Shown here: positions 9,211-18,633 of the stretch, piece by piece
Numbering within the stretch: the first letter of the stretch is position 1
How the letters are laid out: every line of letters begins with the position of its first letter
Origin: Leptospira kanakyensis
Lineage (GTDB): Bacteria; Spirochaetota; Leptospiria; Leptospirales; Leptospiraceae
Assembly (NCBI RefSeq): GCF_004769235.1
Contig: NZ_RQFG01000005.1
Span: forward strand, 1,426,001 to 1,490,000
Direction: 5' to 3'
DNA length: 64,000 nucleotides
The notes under the pieces: generated by a model
The model's database searches: none
Seen by the model: only the letters and a program-made list of their open reading frames with translations
Told to the model about the DNA's origin: nothing
Position numbers and translations under genes: made by a program

Positions 9211-9327
9211 ATTTTTTCTCGCAGGAATGTATCAGTTATAACAATCCATGCAATCAAATTGTCACCAAACCTCGGTTTTGGATCAAAAATTCTAAGAAAT
9301 AAATTTACTTGTTCATGTTTTCGCAAC

Positions 9328-9355
9328 TTGGCATTTTCTGCTTGATTCATATTCT
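9328..9355 (+). promoter_or_regulatory. Candidate sigma-70 promoter upstream of telA-like gene
   Basis: TTGGCA (9328-9333), a 16-base spacer, then TATTCT (9350-9355), about 45 bases before the ATG at 9401. The -35 matches five of six and the -10 four of six consensus positions. Found by eye only. Confidence 0.35.
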
Positions 9356-9400
9356 AAAAACGATCCTATCTTTGGGAGAAAAGGTAAAGGACAGATATAT

Positions 9401-10471
9401 ATGGACTCTTTGGAACTGAAAACGAATGACCCGGAACTCCAACTCACAAAGGAAGATTTACAAAAAGTCGAAGAGTTGACTGGGCAAATACAACTCAACA
9501 ATCCGAACGATGTAGTTTCTTATGGAGCCTCAGCCCAAGCTAAGGTTTCTGAATTTGCAGATAAAGTTTTATCGGAAATCAAAACCAAGGATTCCGGTTA
9601 TGCAGGAGAACTTTTAAATAATCTTTTATTCAAAATTACAGATTTGAATTTAGATAGTTTTGCGGGTGAAGGGAACACTTTGTCTAAAATTCCGCTGATC
9701 GGAGGGCTTTTTGACGCTTCTCGGAAGTTTCTTGCTAAGTTTGAAGATTTACAAACCCAAATCGAAAAAATTGTCGAAGAACTTCATACAGCTCGAACCA
9801 ACCTAACAAAAGACATAACTTTATTACAGGCATTATACGAGAAAAACTTGGAGTATTTTAAAGAAGTTCAAGTGTACATTGCTGCGGGAGATAAAAAGGT
9901 TCAGGAATTACGAGACAAAATCCTCCCCGACATGCTCACAAAGGCAAAAGCCCAAGGAGACACCCTCGCTTCCCAACAGTACCAAGATATGGTACAAATG
10001 GTGGATCGGTTTGAGAAAAAAATCCACGATCTAAAACTCACCCGCATCCTTTCCTTACAAACGGGACCACAAATTCGACTCATCCAAAACGGGAACCAGG
10101 TTCTTGTTGAAAAAATTCAAAGTTCGATTTTGAATACAATCCCACTTTGGAAAAATCAAATTGTAATCGCATTAGGTTTGTTACGCCAAAGAAAAGCATT
10201 GGAAGCACAAAAACAAGTTTCGAAAACTACCAATGACCTAATCCAAAAAAATGCAGAAATGTTAAAAACAGGAACCGTGGAAATTGCCAGAGAGTCTGAA
10301 AAAGGTATCATTGAAATTGAAACTTTAAAAACAGTAAACCAACAGCTGATCACTACGATTACAGAAACCTTAAAAATCCAAGAAGAAGGTCGTCAAAAAC
10401 GAAAAGCTGCGGAACAAGAAATGATCAAAATTGAATCAGAAATCAAACAAAAACTTTTGGAATCAAAATAG
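9401..10471 (+). CDS. TelA-family (toxic anion resistance) protein
   Basis: 356 residues, mostly alpha-helical with long coiled coils (about 110-230 and 260-350), matching TelA/KlaA architecture. The proline/glycine segment LSKIPLIGGLFD near residue 95 is a typical TelA landmark. Family members are linked to tellurite and envelope-stress resistance, but the biochemical function is unknown. The next gene starts one base after the stop and encodes a protein with an XpaC-like C-terminus; TelA and XpaC genes are frequently paired in bacteria, which supports the call. Confidence 0.85.
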   Translation: MDSLELKTNDPELQLTKEDLQKVEELTGQIQLNNPNDVVSYGASAQAKVSEFADKVLSEIKTKDSGYAGELLNNLLFKITDLNLDSFAGEGNTLSKIPLIGGLFDASRKFLAKFEDLQTQIEKIVEELHTARTNLTKDITLLQALYEKNLEYFKEVQVYIAAGDKKVQELRDKILPDMLTKAKAQGDTLASQQYQDMVQMVDRFEKKIHDLKLTRILSLQTGPQIRLIQNGNQVLVEKIQSSILNTIPLWKNQIVIALGLLRQRKALEAQKQVSKTTNDLIQKNAEMLKTGTVEIARESEKGIIEIETLKTVNQQLITTITETLKIQEEGRQKRKAAEQEMIKIESEIKQKLLESK

Positions 10472-10472
10472 A

Positions 10473-11357
10473 ATGACTGAAGTGCAATTAGAACAAAATG
10501 TAGAGGAAAAAAAATGGGCCAGACGTGCCCATCTTTCTACAATTTTAACATATCCTATGGCCTTGTTGCCATTCCCATTTTTTATCTCATCTCTTGGTGC
10601 CATGGTTTATCCATTTGTTATGTGGCTTTCTCGGAATAAATCTTCTTATTCCGCCAAACAATCATTAGAGGCTATGTATTTGCAGGCTATATTGTCATCG
10701 GTTATTTTTGGCATTCGTGTAAAGTTCGGCAATGTTGATGGCCTTAGTACTAGTGAACGCTTTATGCCAGTAATATGCTATATACTTATGGCATTCCTTC
10801 ATGTAGTTTTTTTGGCAATTGCCATCTATAGAACAACAATTGGTAAAGCACATCATTACCCATTTAGTTTTTTCCCTCTCCTTTTTTCTTCGAATCAAAC
10901 GAAAGAGAATTGGAATGAACTAAAGAAAAAATTTGAGGATAAAGTCGAGTTTACTGAATATAAATCCCAAATGGAACGATTGGATGGATTTCGCCTTTCT
11001 ACTGAAAAAGAATCCAAATCACTCACGGATCCATCGTTGCAAGGATTATGTAATGAATACTTACATTCTTTATCTGATTTACGTGTGAACCTCGCCGAAG
11101 ACCCGCTCTCTTATAGAAAGGCAAAACAGTTTCTAAATTATTTTCCTGAAACTGTTTCCAAAATCTTAGGCCAGTACAACAAATTGAGTGTAGGTTCTCC
11201 TGATGCAGAAAAAAGGAAAACGGAACTAAATTCCTTACTGAGTGAAGTGATCAAAACTACGGAACAAGTCAGAAATAAACTCAAAGCAGATGAAACCCTA
11301 AATTTAGATGTTGAGATCACCGCGATGAAGAAAAACATCGAATTTGGTGGGTATTGA
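10473..11357 (+). CDS. DUF4870-like membrane domain fused to XpaC-like domain
   Basis: 294 residues from ATG 10473 (a longer in-frame opening at 10431 lies inside telA and is rejected). Residues about 20-140 have three or four hydrophobic helices with SSYSAKQSLEAMYLQ, resembling the DUF4870/Tic20-like pattern. Residues about 180-294 are soluble and helical with YRKAKQFLNYFPETVSKIL and a terminal leucine-rich helix, resembling XpaC, the usual TelA partner. The order and close spacing with the TelA gene suggest a joint envelope function. Domain calls are by pattern and need a profile search. Confidence 0.65.
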   Translation: MTEVQLEQNVEEKKWARRAHLSTILTYPMALLPFPFFISSLGAMVYPFVMWLSRNKSSYSAKQSLEAMYLQAILSSVIFGIRVKFGNVDGLSTSERFMPVICYILMAFLHVVFLAIAIYRTTIGKAHHYPFSFFPLLFSSNQTKENWNELKKKFEDKVEFTEYKSQMERLDGFRLSTEKESKSLTDPSLQGLCNEYLHSLSDLRVNLAEDPLSYRKAKQFLNYFPETVSKILGQYNKLSVGSPDAEKRKTELNSLLSEVIKTTEQVRNKLKADETLNLDVEITAMKKNIEFGGY

Positions 11358-12169
11358 TGCAATCAGAGTTACTGGATAGATCTTATCATTTTTTAAATTT
11401 CCTTCCGACAGTTTCCGACTTCCTTGTGCAAAAACATAAAGAGTCCGGCCTCAAGGTAGATGAAAAAAGTTTATACAATCTTGTGACGGAAGCTGATTTA
11501 AAAGCCGAATCCATGATTTTGGATGAAATCCAAAAAAACTATCCAGGAGATGGAATCCTATCAGAAGAACGCGGAAAAATTGAAGGTAACTCTGGATATA
11601 CTTGGGTAGTGGACCCACTGGATGGAACCACTAATTATACCCACGGACTTCCGTTATACGGTGTTTCTGTTGGAGTTGTAGAAACAGATACTATGACTCC
11701 ACTGATCGGAATGGTTTTTTTTCCAGAGTTAAATACCTACTATCACGCCATCAAAGGCCAAGGGGCTTTCCGAGAAAAAACTCCCATCCAAGTTTCTCGG
11801 ACAAGTTCTCTAAAAGATTCGCTTTTTGTTACTGGGTTTCCTTATGATCGAAATTTATCTTTAGATACGCTGATGCAATATTATAAATCTATTTTGCAAA
11901 AATCTAGAGGTATCCGCAGAACAGGAGCCGCAACTCTCGATTTATGTTGGTTAGCTGAAGGAAAGTTTGAAGGATATTATGAACTTGGCCTTAAACCTTG
12001 GGATATGGCTGCTGCAGGTCTGATTGTTTTAGAGGCAAAAGGAAAAATTACTTCTATGGATGGAAACGACTTTTCTATTCTGATTCCAAGTTTACTCGCA
12101 ACCAATGGTCTTGTGCACGAGTATCTTTTGGCAGAATTTGAAGGGCAAATCAATCGAGAAGTATACTAA
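11357..12169 (+). CDS. Inositol monophosphatase family protein
   Basis: 270 residues. Metal-dependent phosphatase of the IMPase/SuhB superfamily: LVTEADLKAE, SEERG (metal Glu), the WVVDPLDGTTNYTHG box with metal Asp residues, and the C-terminal KPWDMAAAGLIVLEAKG box. Likely hydrolyses inositol-1-phosphate or a related sugar phosphate; the members cannot be separated by motif. ATG 11357 shares its A with the TGA of the previous gene (TGATG), indicating coupling. The 3' end overlaps the convergent glycosyltransferase by 20 bases. Confidence 0.92.
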   Translation: MQSELLDRSYHFLNFLPTVSDFLVQKHKESGLKVDEKSLYNLVTEADLKAESMILDEIQKNYPGDGILSEERGKIEGNSGYTWVVDPLDGTTNYTHGLPLYGVSVGVVETDTMTPLIGMVFFPELNTYYHAIKGQGAFREKTPIQVSRTSSLKDSLFVTGFPYDRNLSLDTLMQYYKSILQKSRGIRRTGAATLDLCWLAEGKFEGYYELGLKPWDMAAAGLIVLEAKGKITSMDGNDFSILIPSLLATNGLVHEYLLAEFEGQINREVY

Positions 12170-13337
12170 CCATTTGGTTTAGTTTTTTTCGAATCACTTC
12201 TTTACTAAAGTTTGCCAAAACATATTCTCTTCCATTTTTACCAAGTCTTTTGGAGATTTCACGATTTTCTAATAAAAAATCCAATGTTCGTTGGAATGAA
12301 AGTGAATCTGAATAAAAAAGTCCTCCTTGGCTACGTAAACAATGCCCTCGCATAACAGTAGATTTTGCATTAACGAGAACTGTTTTTTCCTGAATCCATG
12401 CCTCCATTATGGAAATGGAAAAACTTTCAAAAGCGGATGGGTTGAGAAGAAGAAAAGACTTTTGAATTTCTGATATTTTATCTTCTTCACTAACAAAACC
12501 AGTAAAACGAATGAAAGGATCCGTTGGTACTTCCATGGAAGCTACAGATCCCAACGATTTAATGGTAACATCTGTTCTATGAGAGTATAACTTCCAATTT
12601 TGAAAGTATTGGAAAAGTTCTGGATAACCTTTTGCCGGTTCAATTCGACCAATTGTGATCAACTGATTGGAATTAGGATTTTCATTAGTGTTTGGAAGTT
12701 TTGGATCTAAATGAACCAAATGATCGTTGATATAGGTTCCAATTAAAAAGTAAGAATTAACTTTTTGTTTTGTATATGTTTCATATACAGCCATCTCTTC
12801 CGGCGCATTGAAGCTGTAAAAAAAATTATTAAGATAAGTTTTACGATACATTGGGAGACGGAATGGTGGTTCGTCATGGAATGTAGGTACAACCACAAAA
12901 GGAATTTTTAAATTGGGAATAGATGCAACAACTGGATAATACAAATAACCAATGAGAATGGCTAAATCATAAGAGTTTTGTTCTTTGGAAACATATTCCA
13001 CTAAGTCGGGGCAATAAGGCCCTTGTTCTTTTAGAAATTCGTATTGTTCTTTTTCTGAAACAGACTCACCTTTTTCCAAACATTGGTTTAGTAGGTGATT
13101 CATTTTGTTTATGTTTCTTGTTTTTGTCGTTGGAAATCGAAAAATACGTATGGAATTTTCTTTGTTTTCTCCTTTGGGCAATTCATTTTTCCAACTTACA
13201 TAATCTTTAGCCGTTGATGTACAAACAGTGACTTCACTTGATTCCGATAAAATTGAAGCATAATCATAAGCTAATTTTTCAGCGCCACCGGAAGCATGTT
13301 CTAAAAACCGGGCAGTGATGATTAGAATTTTTGCCAT
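12150..13337 (-). CDS. GT4-family glycosyltransferase
   Basis: 395 residues, GT-B fold retaining glycosyltransferase. N-terminal Rossmann region opens with ILIITARFLEHASGGAEK; donor-site motifs in the C-terminal half are IGRIEPAKGYPEL and the EX7E motif (ESFSISIME). It likely adds a sugar from a nucleotide donor to a surface glycan on the cytoplasmic side. It is the last gene of a four-gene cluster on this strand, two bases after the preceding gene. It is more diverged from the two other transferases of the cluster than they are from each other. Confidence 0.87.
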   Translation of the reverse strand: MAKILIITARFLEHASGGAEKLAYDYASILSESSEVTVCTSTAKDYVSWKNELPKGENKENSIRIFRFPTTKTRNINKMNHLLNQCLEKGESVSEKEQYEFLKEQGPYCPDLVEYVSKEQNSYDLAILIGYLYYPVVASIPNLKIPFVVVPTFHDEPPFRLPMYRKTYLNNFFYSFNAPEEMAVYETYTKQKVNSYFLIGTYINDHLVHLDPKLPNTNENPNSNQLITIGRIEPAKGYPELFQYFQNWKLYSHRTDVTIKSLGSVASMEVPTDPFIRFTGFVSEEDKISEIQKSFLLLNPSAFESFSISIMEAWIQEKTVLVNAKSTVMRGHCLRSQGGLFYSDSLSFQRTLDFLLENREISKRLGKNGREYVLANFSKEVIRKKLNQMVSILLD

Positions 13338-13339
13338 TA

Positions 13340-14389
13340 CTAACTTCTTGCCACTTCCAAAAGCGGGAGAATACTTGTTGATTGCAAATATTCATCTAAT
13401 CGAATGTTTTGCGCTCCAATGATTGAATTTCGGAAATCTGATTTTTTAAATATAGAATCTACTTGAGAAACTATGGAATCAAAGTTTTTGGATTCAAACA
13501 AAATTCCTGAATTACCTAAAGTTTCCGGTACGGCTCCTGCTGCAAAGGCAACTACCGGTAGATGAAAATAAATGGCTTCCATAAGGGGAACACAGAATCC
13601 TTCATGTTCGCTCATTGATAAAAACATATTACTTTCAGCGTAGATTTTTTTTAACATCGATTCATCTACATAGGAAATGATTTTTACTTCCTCAGCTAGA
13701 TCCAAATGGTGAATCATAAAATTGAGTTCATCTAAGTAAGATTGTTGGTTTGGATTACAAAAACCCAACATCCGCATAGAGAACTGATTTCCCATTTTTG
13801 ATTTCCATGTTCTGGCAAAACGAATTAGATCATCTTGTCGTTTGTTCGGTGCAATACGACCAACAAATAAAAAAGATGGGAAATCAAATGATTTTAATTT
13901 GAAATCTCTTGGAACATCTTTCCATTTTTGAAAGTTCAAATGTAAGGGAAGTAATCTAGCATGTTTAAATCCAATTTCTTGCAGTTCATTTAAGTTAAAA
14001 TTGGAAACAGCAAAAGAGTGATGAAACGTATCACGGATGATTTCTAAATCTTCACGGCCTTTACGTAATAAGTATGAAAATTTAAGATCGTATCCTGAGA
14101 AAAAATCTTCAGGTGTTACGTTATGGTAAATTAGAATTTTTCGATTTGGAAACTTTAGAACAAAGTCTAAAACATCACTATGAATGGAGTGGTGATAAAC
14201 TAAAACATCATTTGGTTTGATTTTAGCTTTGGTGATTTTTTCTGCATATTTTCTGTCATAAGAAAAAACATTTTCTGCAAAAATTTTTCCCTGATAACCT
14301 TCTTTGTTAAGTAAACGTTTTATCTCTAACATTTCTTGAGAGATAGCGTCACCTAATTGGAATCCTGCAGAAAATTGATGTATGTTCAT
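13340..14389 (-). CDS. GT4-family glycosyltransferase (tandem paralogue 1)
   Basis: 349 residues. GT-B fold with FVGRIAPNKRQDDLI (donor site) and the EX7E motif in SEHEGFCVPLMEA, followed by PVVAFAAGAVPET. An N-terminal segment, ILIYHNVTP, recurs as ILRFHNITP in the next upstream gene, and the EX7E blocks are nearly identical, so the two arose by duplication. ATGA overlap with that gene. Likely successive transferases in one glycan; donor and acceptor are unknown. Confidence 0.87.
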   Translation of the reverse strand: MNIHQFSAGFQLGDAISQEMLEIKRLLNKEGYQGKIFAENVFSYDRKYAEKITKAKIKPNDVLVYHHSIHSDVLDFVLKFPNRKILIYHNVTPEDFFSGYDLKFSYLLRKGREDLEIIRDTFHHSFAVSNFNLNELQEIGFKHARLLPLHLNFQKWKDVPRDFKLKSFDFPSFLFVGRIAPNKRQDDLIRFARTWKSKMGNQFSMRMLGFCNPNQQSYLDELNFMIHHLDLAEEVKIISYVDESMLKKIYAESNMFLSMSEHEGFCVPLMEAIYFHLPVVAFAAGAVPETLGNSGILFESKNFDSIVSQVDSIFKKSDFRNSIIGAQNIRLDEYLQSTSILPLLEVARS

Positions 14390-15453
14390 TGGATACCAGT
14401 ATTTAGAATTCCCGAAACCACTTCAGAAAATGGAAATTGATTGTACGATTCCAATACTTGGAATTGCTGAGAAATCAAGGAAGTCCGTTTTTCTTTATCA
14501 GATAAAATCTCTTTCATTTGTTTTGTAATCTTAGGAAAGTCCTTTGCATCAAAAAGAACTCCTGCCTCTTTCATGGTGCCAGGAATTGCTCCTTTTGCAA
14601 ATGCAAATACGGGAATGCCAGAGCCAAATGCTTCTAGGATGGGCAAACAAAATCCTTCGTGTTCACTCATCGAAACGAATGCTCCCGATTCTTTTAAAAG
14701 CGATAAAACTTCTACATCGGATTTTCCCGTTAGGAACTGAACTTTATCTTCTAAATCAAACTTTCGCACAACATCGATTAGTTTATTGAAATATCCGTCA
14801 AAAGCACCTATTACTGATCCAATACACAAACATTTGGCTTCCGGATATTCCTTTACCCAATGAGAGAACAATTCAATGAAATTTTCCCATTTTTTTTGAG
14901 GGGAATACCTGCCGACAAAAACCAAAGATAAGTTTCGAGATTGTGATTCCAATTTTGAGTGAATATCATAAATTTTACAAATAGGAATCACATAAGGATT
15001 TTTGAATTGGTATCCAGAGATAGTTTGGAAGTTAAATTCCGAATCACACCAGATCGAATCACAAAAAATTGATAAACTTGCGATTTCCAAATAAGATAAG
15101 GACTCAAATTTTTCCATTGCTGAAAAAATATCTGGAGTGGTTGTATCTTTGTAATAGATTGCCGGAGTTATATTATGGAATCGTAAGATTTTTTTGCCGG
15201 GTAAATTCTGAAATAAATGATAAGGGTAACCGGCTCCTCCATAGTGTAAAATATGAATGTCTTCCGGTGATGTTGGGTAATCGAACGAATTCACCAAGTG
15301 AAACTGACTCGATAACGGTTTGCCTTTTCTTTCTATTCTGGTAATGAAATGAGACTTGTAACCCAAAGAAATAAAAACTTCTGAAAGTCCAATTGCATCA
15401 TTGCCAACACCGTCAGAATCTTTGAGTTCATCTAAATGTTGAAAAACATTCAT
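14386..15453 (-). CDS. GT4-family glycosyltransferase (tandem paralogue 2)
   Basis: 355 residues. Same layout as its downstream neighbour: ILRFHNITP in the N-terminal domain, FVGRYSPQKKWENFIE at the donor site, EX7E in SEHEGFCLPILEA and PVFAFAKGAIPGT. It overlaps its neighbours by 4 bases on each side (14386-14389 and 15450-15453), so the cluster is translated as a unit. Probably cytoplasmic and acts in assembly of a surface polysaccharide. Confidence 0.87.
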   Translation of the reverse strand: MNVFQHLDELKDSDGVGNDAIGLSEVFISLGYKSHFITRIERKGKPLSSQFHLVNSFDYPTSPEDIHILHYGGAGYPYHLFQNLPGKKILRFHNITPAIYYKDTTTPDIFSAMEKFESLSYLEIASLSIFCDSIWCDSEFNFQTISGYQFKNPYVIPICKIYDIHSKLESQSRNLSLVFVGRYSPQKKWENFIELFSHWVKEYPEAKCLCIGSVIGAFDGYFNKLIDVVRKFDLEDKVQFLTGKSDVEVLSLLKESGAFVSMSEHEGFCLPILEAFGSGIPVFAFAKGAIPGTMKEAGVLFDAKDFPKITKQMKEILSDKEKRTSLISQQFQVLESYNQFPFSEVVSGILNTGIQ

Positions 15454-16469
15454 GTATCGAGTTTTGTATATCTGTAAACTTTCGTATCTTCCGTTGTAGA
15501 AAGATCCCGAACTTGTTTGAAACCAAGAGTTCCTAAATATTTTGGTAATAGATCCAAATCAATTTCAGAAACTTGTAGATCGCGGAACGGACGATTGGCG
15601 TCAGTTGGTTTAGTGGAAACGGAAAAATACAAATGTTTTCCCGTATCAATGGACATTGAAATTTCAGCAAAAATTCTTTCGATCCAAAAAGATGGAAATC
15701 TACCCAGAGGTAAGTAAACTAAAACATCGGAGGATGAATTCAAGATATGTTTTAAGGGAAATAGTTTTTTTTCCAATTGGATTGTGGCAGTAATTTTACT
15801 TTGAATGAACTTAAATTCTTCTTCATGTGAAGTGATACATTGGAATGGAATTTTGTTCATAGAAAGTTGTTTGAGAATGTCACCCCATTCAGGAAACAAT
15901 ACGGTAATCTTATTTGTTTTAGAAATATCTTCAAGGGCAAGTTTCCAACTTGGATTGGATCCTGAGTCTGTAAAATAAGAGTTCACCGCCCAACCAAAGT
16001 TAGGCAATTCATCGGAAGATCCATTTAATAGATGGTCTCTATAAAAACCGTCAAATCGGTTCTCAATTTGTTCTAATCTTTTCCCCAACCTGACAAGTTC
16101 ATGCAAAACGGAAAAAAATGCTCGGATCCGATTTTCAGAAAGTTTTTTGTCGATGAGTCCATAAACAGAGATTAAGCGAGTGATGATAAATTTTATGGGT
16201 CCTTTGATGAACCAAAATTTAGGGTTAGAGAATTTAGGACTCGATATCCCTTTTTCAAACAGATGTGCCGTTCCAGCAGGATCAAATTTTCGAAAACCCT
16301 GCGGTGATTCCGGTCGATAACTGACTTTTGTGAGTTCTAACCAATCGGGTTTTTGTGTTGGATCTAGAGGGATCTTCGATTCGATTTTTTGAACCAATTC
16401 CGATACATTCAACTGTGGGTCTCGGATTTCGACAAAGGGGGAGGGATTGAATTTCTTTTTGTCTTCCAC
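15450..16469 (-). CDS. Uncharacterised protein of the glycan cluster (possible methyltransferase remnant)
   Basis: 339 residues, GTG start. Not recognised with confidence. The N-terminal third is rich in proline and basic residues (PSPFVEIRDP), then a short hydrophobic stretch near 90-105 and a helical segment RLGKRLEQIENRF. The C-terminal half (about 170-335) alternates beta and alpha with DVLVYLPLGRFPSFWIERI and a terminal GFKQVRDLSTTEDTKVYRY hairpin, the order found in Rossmann methyltransferases, but no glycine-rich SAM loop is visible. As first gene of the cluster and coupled by ATGA to a GT4 gene, it probably acts on the same glycan. Confidence 0.6.
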   Translation of the reverse strand: MEDKKKFNPSPFVEIRDPQLNVSELVQKIESKIPLDPTQKPDWLELTKVSYRPESPQGFRKFDPAGTAHLFEKGISSPKFSNPKFWFIKGPIKFIITRLISVYGLIDKKLSENRIRAFFSVLHELVRLGKRLEQIENRFDGFYRDHLLNGSSDELPNFGWAVNSYFTDSGSNPSWKLALEDISKTNKITVLFPEWGDILKQLSMNKIPFQCITSHEEEFKFIQSKITATIQLEKKLFPLKHILNSSSDVLVYLPLGRFPSFWIERIFAEISMSIDTGKHLYFSVSTKPTDANRPFRDLQVSEIDLDLLPKYLGTLGFKQVRDLSTTEDTKVYRYTKLDT

Positions 16470-16555
16470 AGTTTTCTTTCTTTTGTTGAGAGGATTTGAA
16501 AATTTGGAAGAATGGCAACTAAATCTTAGGGCCGAATCGGAAATTTCCCTTTTCT

Positions 16556-17476
16556 ATGAAAAAAAAACATATTTTAGTCACTGGAGCCAGCGGATTTGTC
16601 GGAAGTTACCTACTTCCCGCTCTTGAATCCCATGCTGAGTTCGAAATCCATTGTTTCCAAGGTGACATTCGTGACCGCAAGGCCGTCACAAAAAATCTAG
16701 AAGATATCCAACCGGACACTCTCATCCATTTGGCTGCCCAAGCTTTTGTTCCTATGGCCATTGAAAACCCTTGGGAAACGGAAGAAATCAACGTGGGAGG
16801 TACACTCAACCTTCTCGAAACCTTACACCGTTTGCAAAGGCCTTGTAAAATGTTGTACGTTTCTTCGGCAGATGTTTATGGAAAACAAAACCTCTCTCTC
16901 CTGCCATTACAAGAATCCTTTTTGCCAAATCCAGTAAACCCGTATGCCGGTAGCAAATTGGCAGCGGAATCTTATTGCCGGCAATATGCGCAGTATAGCC
17001 CGTATGTATCAGTAGTGATCGCAAGACCCTTTAATCATATTGGAATTGGGCAAAGAAAAGAGTTTGTCATTCCTAACTTTTGTTGGCAGATCATCGAAGC
17101 CAAACATTCAGGGAAAAAAAACATTGCTGTTGGTGATTTGGAACCCACTAGAGATTTTTCCCATGTGGAAGATATTGTGAATGGGTATATCACTTTAGTG
17201 GAGAAGGGCCAGTCCGGAGAGATTTACAATATCTGTTCTGGGGAAGAAAGAAGCATTCGTTATATGTTGGAAGAGTTGGTTCGATTGTCTGGCCAGGACA
17301 TTCGATTTGAAGTGGATTCCAAAAGAGTGCGCGCTTCAGAAACTTCCAAAGTTTACGGAGACAATTCTAAGTTAAAAAACCTTGGTTGGAAAAACAAACA
17401 TAGCTTAAGCGAAACTTTGAAACAAATTTACAATCATTTAGAATCTGAATTTTTAAAATCCAAACAGACGGACTGA
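16556..17476 (+). CDS. rmd: GDP-4-dehydro-6-deoxy-D-mannose reductase-like epimerase/dehydratase
   Basis: 306 residues, extended SDR. TGASGFVG nucleotide loop (9-16), DIRD, catalytic S103/S104 and Y130-x3-K134, then RPFNHIGIGQ and FVIPNF, the pattern of Rmd/Tld GDP-sugar reductases. It would make GDP-D-rhamnose or a 6-deoxytalose epimer from the product of GDP-mannose dehydratase, whose gene (gmd) is not in the window. Divergent from the glycosyltransferase cluster, so it likely supplies a deoxysugar donor. The 3' end overlaps the M48 protease gene by 43 bases. The exact product is inferred. Confidence 0.75.
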   Translation: MKKKHILVTGASGFVGSYLLPALESHAEFEIHCFQGDIRDRKAVTKNLEDIQPDTLIHLAAQAFVPMAIENPWETEEINVGGTLNLLETLHRLQRPCKMLYVSSADVYGKQNLSLLPLQESFLPNPVNPYAGSKLAAESYCRQYAQYSPYVSVVIARPFNHIGIGQRKEFVIPNFCWQIIEAKHSGKKNIAVGDLEPTRDFSHVEDIVNGYITLVEKGQSGEIYNICSGEERSIRYMLEELVRLSGQDIRFEVDSKRVRASETSKVYGDNSKLKNLGWKNKHSLSETLKQIYNHLESEFLKSKQTD

Positions 17477-18630
17477 ACTTCTTTCCAAATTTTATCCGAC
17501 ACCACTTTTTTGATAGATCCTTTTTTGCCTGTCCGAATCAAAGATTCTAATGTTTTCATTCTTTCTTCTGTAGCAGGATGGGTGCTCAAAAAATCGGTAA
17601 TTGATTTGGTGACTACTTGATCATCTTTGGCATTAGTTTCCTTAGGGTTCTCTTCTGATTTGGTCATTTCCTTTTCTAACTCTTGCATTCTTTGGAAAAA
17701 AGTAAGGAGACCTGAGGATGAGAAATTTTGACTTTTTAAATATTCAATGGATGTGATGTCAGCTTCCGTTTCAAAATCTCTAGAAAACTTTAAAACTAAT
17801 ATTGTAGATCCAATTTCGGTAAACGTTTCTAAAAATTCCATATTCCCGAGTCCCGGGCCGATCACCAAACTAATAGCAAGCGAAGTGCCACCAGCTTTCA
17901 CCAAATTTCTCATATGGTGTCTTTTTTCCACATGTGCAATTTCGTGAGCCAAAACTCCAATGACTTCTTCTTGTGATTTGGCATCATTCAGGAGTCCGGA
18001 AAAAAAATAAATTTTGCCATTAGAGAGAGCAAAGGCATTCGGGATGGTAGATGCAATGACTGAAACGGAAAAGTCGTGAGGGCTACCTTTAGGTACGATT
18101 TTTTTTAGTGCTTCCGCAAAGAATTTGTCTGTGGCTTTGGTATTACATGCTTCAAACTGAGCGTCCATTTTAAGTTGAACGGATTCACCTAACGATTTGT
18201 CGGCAGATAAAGGAATGAAGTTTGTCACGAGTTCTAATCCCTTAAAATAGAAAAAACCAATGACGGCCACAATGAGAATGGATAAAATCCCAAGGACAAG
18301 GGGATTCATTTCTCGAATGGAGTAGAAAAAAGCATGAGTATGACTTTGAGATTTTTTGGTTTGGATCCAAAGGGATTCCAATTTTTTTGCATCTTCTTTC
18401 GAAGAAAAAATTTCTAAAACAGGACTTTCTCTGACTTCATCCGGTAGTAAGACCAACTTACAACCTTTATGCGTCAATGTGAATTCTGTAAATTGGGAAA
18501 TCACAAGTTTGTGGGTCGTATCACCCGAAGAAAATTCGATAGATTGGCCATGAATCAGAACGGTCCCTTCTTCGGGGACCGCTGATACTCCGTCAAAATA
18601 TCGGGATGTAAATGTTTGGTTTTGAAACAA
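17434..18630 (-). CDS. M48-family membrane metalloprotease
   Basis: 398 residues. An N-terminal beta-rich domain of about 90 residues (of the DUF7092 kind), one transmembrane helix at 110-130, then an M48 catalytic domain with zinc motif HEIAH (H229, E230, H233) and a downstream glutamate in FETEADITS. The layout resembles BepA/Oma1-related proteases that clear misfolded envelope proteins; the catalytic domain would face the periplasm. Three bases downstream of the DUF898 gene, so the pair is probably co-transcribed. Confidence 0.88.
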   Translation of the reverse strand: MFQNQTFTSRYFDGVSAVPEEGTVLIHGQSIEFSSGDTTHKLVISQFTEFTLTHKGCKLVLLPDEVRESPVLEIFSSKEDAKKLESLWIQTKKSQSHTHAFFYSIREMNPLVLGILSILIVAVIGFFYFKGLELVTNFIPLSADKSLGESVQLKMDAQFEACNTKATDKFFAEALKKIVPKGSPHDFSVSVIASTIPNAFALSNGKIYFFSGLLNDAKSQEEVIGVLAHEIAHVEKRHHMRNLVKAGGTSLAISLVIGPGLGNMEFLETFTEIGSTILVLKFSRDFETEADITSIEYLKSQNFSSSGLLTFFQRMQELEKEMTKSEENPKETNAKDDQVVTKSITDFLSTHPATEERMKTLESLIRTGKKGSIKKVVSDKIWKEVQSVCLDFKNSDSK

Positions 18631-18633
18631 AGT

